Assembly (NCBI GenBank): GCA_026400835.1
Contig: JAPLOA010000055.1
Span: forward strand, 245,574 to 309,573
DNA from: Planctomycetales bacterium
GTDB lineage: Bacteria; Planctomycetota; Planctomycetia; Planctomycetales; Planctomycetaceae
Reading direction: 5' to 3'
Length of the DNA: 64,000 nucleotides
How positions within the stretch are numbered: the first letter of the stretch is position 1; every line of letters begins with the position of its first letter. The notes beneath the pieces were generated by a model. The model searched no databases, was not told the DNA's origin, and worked only from the letters and a program-made list of their open reading frames with translations. The position numbers and the translations under genes were made by a program. Below, piece after piece: positions 8,978 to 17,292 of the stretch.

Positions 8978-10345
8978 TCAGGCAATAATCTCATGCGCGA
9001 CATTGCCGTAAACATCCGTCAGGCGGAAGTCACGGCCCGAGTAGCGGTATGTCAGTTCTTCGTGATTGATGCCCATCTGGTGCAGAATCGTGGCATGCAG
9101 ATCGTGAACGCTCATGCGTTTATCGACAGCCTTGATACCCAGATCATCCGTGGCCCCATAAGTCATTCCACCACGAATACCGCCTCCCGCCAGCCACATA
9201 CTGAATCCCGTCGCGTGGTGATTGCGTCCTTTGTCACCCTGGGCTGTCGGAGTTCTTCCGAATTCTCCCCCCCAGATTATCAGCGTCTCATCAAACAATC
9301 CGCGCGCCTTGAGGTCGCGAATCAGTGCGGCAATTGGCTGATCGCTCTTTAACGCGTCTCGCCGATGATCCATGATGTCGCCATGAGCATCCCATGGCTG
9401 GCCACTGCCATAGAACACCTGCACCATCCGCACGCCACGTTCCACCATCCGACGAGCAATCAGGCAGCCATCGGCAAACTCACCACTGCCATAATCTTTT
9501 CGAGTCGTTTCTGATTCACGTCCGATATCAAAAGCCTCCTGAGCTTCGGACTGCATCCGATACGCGATTTCCAGAGACTGAATGCGAGCTTCCAGCTGAG
9601 TATCCTGCGGGCGTTGTTCCAAATGCTTCTGATTCATCTGCTGCATCAGATCCAGCAAGCGACGCTGCGATGAGGAGGTGACTCCGGTATTCTTCAGATG
9701 CCCGATCACTTTGGCCGGATCAATATTGCCGTTGTTGACATGCGTGCCCTGAAAAATCCCGGGCAGAAAACTATTGGACCACAATGCAGGACCAACAACG
9801 GGCTTCCCCGGACACAGCACAACGAATCCCGGCAGATTCTGATTCTCGGTGCCAAGCCCATATGTCAGCCATGATCCCAGCGACGGACGAATCGGCTGCT
9901 GATTGCCCGAGTTCATCATGAACAAGCCCGGTTCATGATTCGGAGTGCTTGTGTACATCGATCGCACGACGCAGATGTCGTCGATGCATTCGCCGACATG
10001 AGGATACAGTTCGCTGACTTCTATGCCGCTCTGTCCCATCTTCCTGAACGCAAATGGCGATGGCATAAAGTTGCCGCCTGGCCCCGGCTTCCCGGCCTGC
10101 TTCACCAGTTCCGGCTTGGGATCAAACGTGTCGACATGCGACGGACCGCCATTCATGAACAGGAAGATCACATGCTTCGCTTTGGCAGCAAAGTGCGAAG
10201 ACTTTGGTGTCAGAGGATTTGTCGGCGACTGCTCGCCCGCACAAACGCCAGCAAGTCCGAGCATGCCAAACCCGGCCGCTGTACGACTCAGCATTTCACG
10301 ACGCGAAGAAAAGGGGCTTACCGAATTCTGCATCTGATTTGTCAT
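8978..10345 (-). CDS. DUF1501 domain protein (Tat-exported)
   Basis: 455 aa from the ATG at 10345 (AAGGGA upstream; the in-frame start 33 bases earlier lacks this). The N-terminus has a twin-arginine-like SRREMLSRTAAGFGMLGLAG segment. The body is the DUF1501 alkaline-phosphatase-fold family: KHVIFLFMNGGPSHVDTFDP, GKPGPGGNFMPSPF, VVRSMYTSTPNHEPG and LIIWGGEFGRTPTAQG near the C-terminus, with conserved Asp/His/Ser that could bind metal. It is expanded in planctomycetes and regularly encoded next to a PSCyt1/DUF1549/DUF1553 protein, as here. The enzymatic role is unproven; processing of sulfated or complex glycans has been suggested. Confidence 0.9.
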   Translation of the reverse strand: MTNQMQNSVSPFSSRREMLSRTAAGFGMLGLAGVCAGEQSPTNPLTPKSSHFAAKAKHVIFLFMNGGPSHVDTFDPKPELVKQAGKPGPGGNFMPSPFAFRKMGQSGIEVSELYPHVGECIDDICVVRSMYTSTPNHEPGLFMMNSGNQQPIRPSLGSWLTYGLGTENQNLPGFVVLCPGKPVVGPALWSNSFLPGIFQGTHVNNGNIDPAKVIGHLKNTGVTSSSQRRLLDLMQQMNQKHLEQRPQDTQLEARIQSLEIAYRMQSEAQEAFDIGRESETTRKDYGSGEFADGCLIARRMVERGVRMVQVFYGSGQPWDAHGDIMDHRRDALKSDQPIAALIRDLKARGLFDETLIIWGGEFGRTPTAQGDKGRNHHATGFSMWLAGGGIRGGMTYGATDDLGIKAVDKRMSVHDLHATILHQMGINHEELTYRYSGRDFRLTDVYGNVAHEIIA

Positions 10346-10383
10346 GTTTGTCCCTTTTCTGTTCAGCACAAAACACAAACTAT

Positions 10384-10435
10384 CCTGTCGACGGAGCGAC
10401 AGGTGTACCGTACACCCGTCGCTCCGTCGACGGGA
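10384..10435. repeat. Long perfect palindrome inside the DUF1553-DUF1501 operon
   Basis: Inverted repeat with arms 10387-10400 and 10418-10431 that match exactly; an inner pair GGTGTA/TACACC (10402-10407 / 10411-10416) extends the hairpin almost to the centre, and further outer bases pair too. It fills the 100-base spacer between the two genes. No T-run follows, so it is not a standard terminator; it may be a REP-like element or an RNA processing/stability hairpin. Confidence 0.75.
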
Positions 10436-10447
10436 CTGCTATTCATA

Positions 10448-13400
10448 TCAATCCACGTACGCAAACTCATTTGTTCCCAACATCGCCAGACAGAACTGCT
10501 CCAGCGAAGAAAGAGAATCCTCCGGAACTTTTTGCCCTTCAGTCAGAAAAATCAACGCGGCCTCTTGTTCATCGTCCGTCGGCTGACGCCCGTAGAGCAA
10601 TCGAAACATAAGATCGACTTTTGAGGCATCCGAGTCGGCTTCTTTCGTCAGCCGAGCCGCCAGTGCTTTCGACTGACCGATCATAAATCCGCTGTTCAGC
10701 ACGAACAATTGCTGCAACGGCACCGTTGTTACCGAGCGTTCGCCAGCCGTGATGTTTGGATCCGGAAAGTCGAACAAACGCAGCAAATCGTTCAGTTGGT
10801 GACGACTGACATAGCCGTACAACGTTCGACGTCGATGACCGTCGTTCAATTGCGATGACGCGCCGCCGACTTGTCGATCCAGCTGACCGGAGACCGACAG
10901 GACGGCATCCCGCCACGGCTCAACTTCCAGTCGCCGCCGATTCATTTTCCAGAGATACCGATTGTCCGGATCAGTCTCCAAATTGGCGGCATCACCAACA
11001 CTGCTTTGTTGATAGGTTGCGGACATCAGGATCGATCGATGCAATGACTTCAGCGACCAGTTATTGTCCATCAAACTGACGGCCAGATAATCCAGCAGCT
11101 CCGGATGGCTTGGACGTTCACCGAGCTGCCCGAAGTTGCTCAGAGTTTTCACTAAACCGTAACCGAAATGTCCGGCCCAGATTCGATTGGCAATCACGCG
11201 AGCCGTCACCGGATTCTCACTTGACGCGATGGCATCCGCGAGATTTCTGCGACCACTCCCGGTTGCTTCGAACGGGCGTCGTTCGCCAGATGTCAAAATT
11301 GCCGGGAACGCTCGCGGAGCAACATCGCCTTTCTTCCGCGGATCTCCGGCCATGTAGATTTTCACATCGCGAGCCGCTCCTTCCGCTAAAGCATGTGCCA
11401 TCGGGATACGAATCGATTCGGCATGCTTTCGCAATTCTTCATGCTGAGCCTTCATGTTGGCCAGCGACTTCGCAGATTCGCCTTCCAAAAGCGGCTCGAT
11501 CTGATCGGCGGCTAATCCCAGCACGCCTCGATCGTCAAACAATTCCGACAACAAAGTCGCGTCACGCTGCAACTGCAAACGCTCAGGCTCCGGAATCTGA
11601 TCCAGTGGCGTCAACACCTCGTCCCTGGCGAACTCCCCGCCAGTGACGTTGTAGGTCAGTCGTGCATTAGAAAACACCGCATGGTCACTACTGATCGTGT
11701 TCTCCGTTTCGGAAATCTGTGCGCCAGTAGCGACGAGCGTCAAAGAGTGAGCGTCTGGTGGCACGGTGATCTCAAACGACACAAACTTGCCATCGGCCTT
11801 TATCGCCGCCGGCATCTCACCAGCAAACGAATAGACCGCATCGTTTTCCTCCAGCGGCGCGGGAACGCCATCAAGAGTGGCCGAGATGATAGAGTCAAAC
11901 TCGCTGGGTTTCGACTGCGGCTTTGAAACAATCACCGCCAGATGAACACTCGCGCCGCTGCCGAGTGAATCATCATTGATCCCGGCGCGATCAACTCGAA
12001 ACACCATCGCCTCCGATGCTGGGATCAGACCTGCTCGGCGAATCTCATTCAGATCAAAGGTGATCAGTGCATTCGCATGCATGCCGATTCCCTGTTCGGT
12101 CCGACCGATCCCGGCACTGCTACGCTTTCCGAGTGTCTGGATGCCGCCCTCACTGGACCAGCCATCGTTGATGACATCGCCATGCCGTCGCGAGTCACTG
12201 CCGATCGAACGGAAATCGAAGCGCACGCCGGATGCGATTTCTGCGGTGCCTCCCCAACCCTGGAGAACTCGATCCACGCCCAGACTGCCGCTGCCGGCTT
12301 TGGAGCGAAATGGATCGGAGACCAGTGCCGACGTCAACAACGAGCCTTTCTTGTCATCAAACAAGTTGCCCAGCGGAACAACACCCGGTTCAACGGTTGT
12401 CCGATCCTCAGCGGCCACGAATGCATAGTTGTCGCCGAACTGTTTCCGCAGTGGCTCACGTCGAGTGACCAAAGTCTGTGCTTGTTGCTGAAGGTGCTGC
12501 CCAATTTCCGTCAGCCGCAGTTTCACCTGATCAGGATCCGTCGGTGGTGATTTCCGGAATGCTCGCCACTCTTCAAGATAGGGGCGGTCCGAAGCAACGG
12601 CGCCTGAGCCTGCTTCTTCCGCAAGCCACGCCACCCATCGCTGCAGCAGTTCATTGTTCAGCTTTGATTCTTTGGCAGTGTTCTCGATCAGCTTTTTGCG
12701 ATCGTTGTCAGATGAACTCAGCACTTTCCACGCGGCCTGCAGATAGTTGGGAATCTCAGCCGTCAGCTTCAGTCGAGCAGCTGGAGCCTGAGTCGCCAGC
12801 AGAGTGTCGATCTCCAATTGCTTTTCCTGAACGGCTCGATCCGCCACGCCTCTCGCGGCAACGACCTCTTCCGAAACCGCTGGCAGCTCACGATACTCCG
12901 AACTCGCAAAGACTCCGGCAAGCCCATAGTAGTCAGCCGTCGAGAATGGATCGTACTTGTGATCATGACATCGCGCACAGGAGACTGTCATCGCCTGAGT
13001 ACCTCGCATCAGAGTATCGATGCGATCATCCCATTCGTCAGCCTGAGCTTTCTCCTGTTCACCGTTGTCCTGGTAGTAGACTGGTCCCAGGGCGAAGAGA
13101 CCGAGGGCTGCTCGATGACGATGCGGTTCATCAACAGCAATCTGATCACCGGCAATCTGCAACTTCAGAAATGTGTCATACGGCAGATCGTCGTTCAAAG
13201 CTTGCACGACCCAGTCGCGGTACAGATAACCCTGAGGATACATGCGAGCTTGAAACGTGTGAGCCTGGTCTTCAGCATAGCGAGCCAGGTCCAGCCAATA
13301 GCGTCCCCAGCGTTCACCGTAATGCGGCGATGCGAGTAATTCGTTGACAACCTTCTCCCACGCATCCGGCGACGTGTCATTGATGAACGCCTCGACGACG

Positions 13401-14056
13401 GCTGGCTCCGGAGGCAGTCCAATGAGATCGAAGTAAACTCGACGAATTAATGTTCGTCGATCGGCCGGCGCGGATGGCTTAAGGTTTCGCTTTTCCAATT
13501 GATGCAGAACAAAGCGATCGATGTCAGAATGAGCCCACGCCTGATTCTGAATGGTCGGGACTTCGGATTTCACTGGCGGTCTGAAGGCCCAGAACGCGAG
13601 TCCTTTCTGGTAGTCAATTCCGGTCGCTTTTGGGGCTGCCGATTCCGTGCGAGGATCCGGTGCTCCCATTTGAATCCACTTCTCGAAGTCCGCGATCACT
13701 GCGTCCGCAAGTTTTCCCTTCGGCGGCATCTCATAACTGTCATAACGCAGAGCCTTCAGCAGCAAGCTGTCCTCGGGCTTGCCGGCGACAAGAGCAGGTC
13801 CCGAATCTCCGCCTGTCATTACAGCGTCACGCAGGTCGAGTCGTAAACCGCCTTTCGGGGTTGTGTTCATCCCGGAGTGACATTCATAACACTGTTCGAT
13901 CAGGACCGGGCGAATCTTTGCTTCAAAGAACTCCAGTTGCTCAGCCGTTGGCGCGGCAATCGCAGTCGAATCATCTGCTACAAGCTGCTGCTCAAAAGCG
14001 GCAGCGACAGCACCTGCTATCAGGATCGCCAACATGCGAAGCGCAACACGTTTCAT
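10448..14056 (-). CDS. PSCyt1-DUF1549-DUF1553 planctomycete cytochrome protein
   Basis: 1202 aa with an N-terminal signal segment (residues 1-27). Residues about 45-110 form the planctomycete cytochrome C domain (FFEAKIRPVLIEQCYECHSG, with haem motif CYECH). DUF1549 follows at about 175-400 (DRFVLHQLEKRNLKPSAPAD, LIRRVYFDLIGLPP, HYGERWGRYWLDLARYAE) with a second CARCH motif in VSCARCHDHKYDPFSTADYY. A long central region (about 420-880) holds helical and beta-sandwich-like parts. DUF1553 is at about 930-1180 (NPVTARVIANRIWAGHFGYG, PSHPELLDYLA). It pairs with the downstream DUF1501 gene in an operon; these pairs are thought to act on extracellular polymers with electron transfer, but no reaction is established. 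Confidence 0.92.
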   Translation of the reverse strand: MKRVALRMLAILIAGAVAAAFEQQLVADDSTAIAAPTAEQLEFFEAKIRPVLIEQCYECHSGMNTTPKGGLRLDLRDAVMTGGDSGPALVAGKPEDSLLLKALRYDSYEMPPKGKLADAVIADFEKWIQMGAPDPRTESAAPKATGIDYQKGLAFWAFRPPVKSEVPTIQNQAWAHSDIDRFVLHQLEKRNLKPSAPADRRTLIRRVYFDLIGLPPEPAVVEAFINDTSPDAWEKVVNELLASPHYGERWGRYWLDLARYAEDQAHTFQARMYPQGYLYRDWVVQALNDDLPYDTFLKLQIAGDQIAVDEPHRHRAALGLFALGPVYYQDNGEQEKAQADEWDDRIDTLMRGTQAMTVSCARCHDHKYDPFSTADYYGLAGVFASSEYRELPAVSEEVVAARGVADRAVQEKQLEIDTLLATQAPAARLKLTAEIPNYLQAAWKVLSSSDNDRKKLIENTAKESKLNNELLQRWVAWLAEEAGSGAVASDRPYLEEWRAFRKSPPTDPDQVKLRLTEIGQHLQQQAQTLVTRREPLRKQFGDNYAFVAAEDRTTVEPGVVPLGNLFDDKKGSLLTSALVSDPFRSKAGSGSLGVDRVLQGWGGTAEIASGVRFDFRSIGSDSRRHGDVINDGWSSEGGIQTLGKRSSAGIGRTEQGIGMHANALITFDLNEIRRAGLIPASEAMVFRVDRAGINDDSLGSGASVHLAVIVSKPQSKPSEFDSIISATLDGVPAPLEENDAVYSFAGEMPAAIKADGKFVSFEITVPPDAHSLTLVATGAQISETENTISSDHAVFSNARLTYNVTGGEFARDEVLTPLDQIPEPERLQLQRDATLLSELFDDRGVLGLAADQIEPLLEGESAKSLANMKAQHEELRKHAESIRIPMAHALAEGAARDVKIYMAGDPRKKGDVAPRAFPAILTSGERRPFEATGSGRRNLADAIASSENPVTARVIANRIWAGHFGYGLVKTLSNFGQLGERPSHPELLDYLAVSLMDNNWSLKSLHRSILMSATYQQSSVGDAANLETDPDNRYLWKMNRRRLEVEPWRDAVLSVSGQLDRQVGGASSQLNDGHRRRTLYGYVSRHQLNDLLRLFDFPDPNITAGERSVTTVPLQQLFVLNSGFMIGQSKALAARLTKEADSDASKVDLMFRLLYGRQPTDDEQEAALIFLTEGQKVPEDSLSSLEQFCLAMLGTNEFAYVD

Positions 14057-14212
14057 GATCGACGGCCTGCAGTAGGAAGGAGTAGATCAGCAGGGGGCAG
14101 GGAGGGACAATTCGGGGACGGGCAGTTTAGCACGTTCAAAACCAAAAATGCGAACAGTTTCCGGCCTGAAGTGCCCAGAGAGCAGATATCCGCATGGGCT
14201 ATTGATTTTATC

Positions 14213-14275
14213 GTTTACCGCCCAGCCGGAGGTGCCGGCCAGCGCAAAAGCCGGCGCCTTCGGCTGGGCGTCAAC
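14213..14275. repeat. REP-like hairpin, family B copy 1
   Basis: A stem of 20 consecutive pairs, a few of them G-T wobbles (14220-14239 with 14250-14269, 10-base loop), introduced by GTTTACCG. The same layout (GTTTACCG, G/C-rich stem around an AGCCG core, then TCAAC/TTAAAC) recurs at 45211-45274, so this is a dispersed palindromic element rather than a terminator. Confidence 0.7.
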
Positions 14276-14287
14276 AGAATCGCACAT

Positions 14288-14318
14288 AAAAAAAGCCACC
14301 CGGGATAAACCGGGTGGC
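14288..14318 (-). terminator. Rho-independent terminator of the KamA-family gene
   Basis: Perfect 9-bp stem (14295-14303 with 14310-14318, loop GATAAA). Read on the - strand, it is followed directly by seven T residues (complement of 14288-14294). It lies 30 bases after the stop codon of the - strand gene ending at 14348. Confidence 0.9.
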
Positions 14319-14347
14319 AATCAAGAAATGCTTTTCTGGCTGATTAA

Positions 14348-15811
14348 CTAGCCGAGCGGATCCGGATAGCGGAATGTCTTGCCTTCAAAATTGCGAAGCA
14401 GCAAGTCATCACCATCGCGGCCAATGACAGTATCGGGTTGCAACGGAATTTTTCCACCGCCGCCTGGAGCATCGATCACGTAAGTCGGCACTGCATATCC
14501 CGTCGTGAATCCTCGCAGGCCCTGAATGATTTCAAGCCCCTTGGAAACCGGCGTACGGAAATGCGATGAACCGCTGATCGGATCGCACTGATACAAGTAG
14601 TAAGGACGAACTCGCATCAGCAACAGCTTATGAACCAGTTGCTGCATGATGGACACTTCATCGTTGACGCCTTTCAGCAGCACCGTCTGTGAGCCCAATG
14701 GAATACCGGCGTCGACCAGGCGAGTACAAGCCTGCTTTGCTTCCGGAGTGCATTCTTCCGGATGCAGAAAATGAACACTCATCCAGATCGGATGATACTT
14801 GCGGAGCATATTGCACAGCTCCGGCGTGATTCGCTGAGGAAGCACAGCCGGCATCTTCGTGCCAATGCGAATAAACTCCAGATGCGGGATGGCTCGCAAG
14901 CGTCCCAGAATCCAGTCCAGTTTCTCATCACTGAGCGCCAGTGGATCGCCGCCGGAAATCAAAACGTCGCGCACCTGAGTCGCCTCTTCCAGATAATGGA
15001 AGATCGCTTCCAGTCGTTGCACGTTCGGCTGAATTTCGCCGTGCCCGACGACTCGTGATCGAGTGCAATAGCGGCAATAGGTTGAACAAAAATCCAAAGG
15101 CAACAAGAGAACTCGATCGGGATATCGATGAACCAAGCCTGGCACCGGGCTGTGGCCATCTTCGCCCAGCGGATCGTCTGCTTCGCCCGCCGTGCGGACG
15201 AATTCCCGCGTTGTCGGGACGACCGTTTTTCGCAGAGCCTGAAGCGGGTTTTCCGGATCCAGAAGACTCATGTAATACGGCGTCACTGCGGTCGGCAACA
15301 ATGTACCGCCGTCGGAGAGCACGTCACGTTCTTCGAAAGACAGATCCAGCATCTTCTCGAACTGTTCGAGCGTCTTGATGCGATGACGCGATTGCCAGCG
15401 CCAGTCGTCCCAATCAGCGTCTGGCGTATCCGGAAAGAAACGTTCACGGAATTGGACGGTAAGAGGATTCTCGACACGCGGAGAGCTTTCCGCGACATGA
15501 GCCGAATCGACTCTAACCCCATTGCGGCCGGTCTTTATTGCCGACTCATTGTTCGTGTTTGTCGAGGCAACCACCACTGTATTTGCTGAAGGTGGTGCCA
15601 TCCCGACTCGATTTCGCAGAACCGCTGCCGAGGACTGATTTCTGGCCTGAGTGAGAATTGAGCCAGACTGGGAGTGATCCAATTGTTGAATTGCGGGGGC
15701 TTCTGAAATAGACAGAACAGGCAATAACCCCGATCCCGGGGGCTCGTCCTGTTCTGTTATGGCCGACGGAGGTTCGGAACACTCACAACCGCCGTGCGAT
15801 GATTCGTCCAT
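14348..15811 (-). CDS. KamA-family radical SAM protein (lysine 2,3-aminomutase-like)
   Basis: 487 aa from the ATG at 15811 (a TTG two codons earlier is closer to the GGAG and is the alternative). Radical SAM cluster motif CSTYCRYC (C-x3-C-x2-C) in LLPLDFCSTYCRYCTRSRVV; SAM-binding glycine stretch VLISGGDPLALSD; PLP-lysine region APGGGGKIPL near residue 450. These enzymes move an amino group between C2 and C3 of lysine or a related amino acid. The first ~100 residues are a low-complexity, Ser/Gly/Glu-rich extension absent from compact members such as EpmB. No efp gene is adjacent, so whether it acts on free lysine or in EF-P modification cannot be told. Confidence 0.88.
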   Translation of the reverse strand: MDESSHGGCECSEPPSAITEQDEPPGSGLLPVLSISEAPAIQQLDHSQSGSILTQARNQSSAAVLRNRVGMAPPSANTVVVASTNTNNESAIKTGRNGVRVDSAHVAESSPRVENPLTVQFRERFFPDTPDADWDDWRWQSRHRIKTLEQFEKMLDLSFEERDVLSDGGTLLPTAVTPYYMSLLDPENPLQALRKTVVPTTREFVRTAGEADDPLGEDGHSPVPGLVHRYPDRVLLLPLDFCSTYCRYCTRSRVVGHGEIQPNVQRLEAIFHYLEEATQVRDVLISGGDPLALSDEKLDWILGRLRAIPHLEFIRIGTKMPAVLPQRITPELCNMLRKYHPIWMSVHFLHPEECTPEAKQACTRLVDAGIPLGSQTVLLKGVNDEVSIMQQLVHKLLLMRVRPYYLYQCDPISGSSHFRTPVSKGLEIIQGLRGFTTGYAVPTYVIDAPGGGGKIPLQPDTVIGRDGDDLLLRNFEGKTFRYPDPLG

Positions 15812-16321
15812 CGACAAAGATCTCCATGAGAACTATGTCTCTGCAACGACCTCCATGTTTGTAATCCCGCAGATGTGCTTTCAGTCAATCAGATCGGGAT
15901 CAAAGAGGGGCAGACAACATTCCTGAAGTCGGCAGACTCGCATCAATCCGGCCGACTCCATCCCGGGCTGATGTTCAAACAGATTGAAATGAGTCTCTTC
16001 CTGAGGGACGATGCTGCTTCAGCATTGCCACTCAGGGCGAGGGAACCAGCCCCAAAAGGTCGACTCCCTTTTTACCTCCACACAAAATCACCTGTCTTAA
16101 AAAGAATTCATGCGCGGCGTTATATCTTCAGCCCATTTCATTTCAATAGACCAGTCGCCGCAGTTTTCTGGAAACAAAGAAAATTGCTCTGCCCCGAATG
16201 GCGGTAACTTTGTTGGCACCGCCGCTGCTTCAATACTGACCTCAACGTCCGTATTGGAATCCCTTCCGCAGTCGTGGTAACCTTTCCCGGCGTGGATCGG
16301 CAAATTTGACGAGCGGGTTGC
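15812..16321. other. Divergent intergenic region, nothing recognised
   Basis: About 510 bases between the - strand KamA gene and the next + strand gene. Small frames on either strand look random and lack ribosome binding sites. I see no strong palindrome, repeat shared with other spacers, or RNA gene. Confidence 0.4.
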
Positions 16322-16798
16322 GTGAGTTATTTGACAGGTCTCAAGGGGAAATCTGGCGTGCCGCGTCGATCAGGAAAGAAAAAACCTCACAGCAAGCCTT
16401 CTCGTTACGTCGCCGTAGCAGAGAAAAGAGACAGTGATACGCCTACGCCGCAGGAGGTCGTTCGTGATCTCATGGCGAACAAGCCCGGTGCCGTCGGTTT
16501 TCTGTTGAGCCTTTTGCAACTGGCGGGGCACGCCATCTGGATTTCCCTGGTCTGGTATCTCAGCGCGACGGGCAAGGCCGAGAAACTGGATTCCAGCTCG
16601 CTCCTCTCGTGGCTGGTCGTCGGGATTCTGGGGCTAAGCTTGCTGCTTACGGCGGTTTCGCTTTTTGTATGCCTCTATTTTGGACTGCGAAGATCGCCCA
16701 GGCTGCTGGCCATGATAGGATTCTGCCTGTCGTTTTTTGTCGGTGTGATGGCATCGGCCGTGGTCTTTATGCAGGGTCTTCGAGCCATGGCGGGATAA
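16322..16798 (+). CDS. Small membrane protein, three predicted TM helices
   Basis: 158 aa, GTG start (no strong ribosome binding site, so the start is uncertain). Residues 1-50 are basic and soluble (GKSGVPRRSGKKKPHSKPSR); then three hydrophobic helices at about 55-80 (VGFLLSLLQLAGHAIWISLV), 95-122 (LLSWLVVGILGLSLLLTAVS) and 130-155 (LLAMIGFCLSFFVGVMASAV). This layout is common in uncharacterised planctomycete inner-membrane proteins. No domain recognised. It stands alone, followed by a repeat-rich spacer. Confidence 0.65.
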   Translation: MSYLTGLKGKSGVPRRSGKKKPHSKPSRYVAVAEKRDSDTPTPQEVVRDLMANKPGAVGFLLSLLQLAGHAIWISLVWYLSATGKAEKLDSSSLLSWLVVGILGLSLLLTAVSLFVCLYFGLRRSPRLLAMIGFCLSFFVGVMASAVVFMQGLRAMAG

Positions 16799-17292
16799 AG
16801 GTCTTGTGAATCCTGCCGTGAAGAAGAATCAGCCCAGCGCGTCGGGTGTTTCTTTGAATTCACTGGCCGTTGCGGGCTCGCTGGTCGGGCAATGATTTGT
16901 TGGGTTGTCACAACCCGATGCGTCAGCGAGGGATTGCGATTTCAGGTTTTACCAGCTTCGCAGTGAATCCCCCGCTGGCGCGTTTTGAAGTTGCGATCTT
17001 CACGATGGCCGTGGTTCAACGGACCGAAAACACGGGGGATTATCAGAACCCGACGCGTCAGCGAGGGATTTTCCCGGGCACTGCACCAACCGCAAAACAC
17101 AATCCCTCGCTGATGCAGCGGGTTGGGATAGTCGCAAATGCTCAACTTCAAATTTGACGCTTAGGGTTATGACCAGGACCTCAGCACGCACCGAAATTCG
17201 GCCGAAATTCGCAAGTTGCCAAACAAATCTGCGTGGTCAGCGAATCAGACGCGACACTCGAGAAAGTTCTTTGCTCTGATGAAAGTTGCACG
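16799..17292. repeat. Spacer with a cluster of REP-like repeats, family A locus 1
   Basis: Copies of a ~24-base motif with core CGTCAGCGAGGGATT: + orientation at 16911-16935 and 17046-17070, - orientation at 17101-17126, and a degenerate - copy at 16967-16985. A companion motif (CAACTTCAAA, then TTGACGCTTAGGGTTAT) lies at 17142-17170, and its inverted relative GCGTTTTGAAGTTGCG at 16980-16995. The same two motifs recur together at 51397-51554. No gene is supported in this stretch. Confidence 0.8.
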
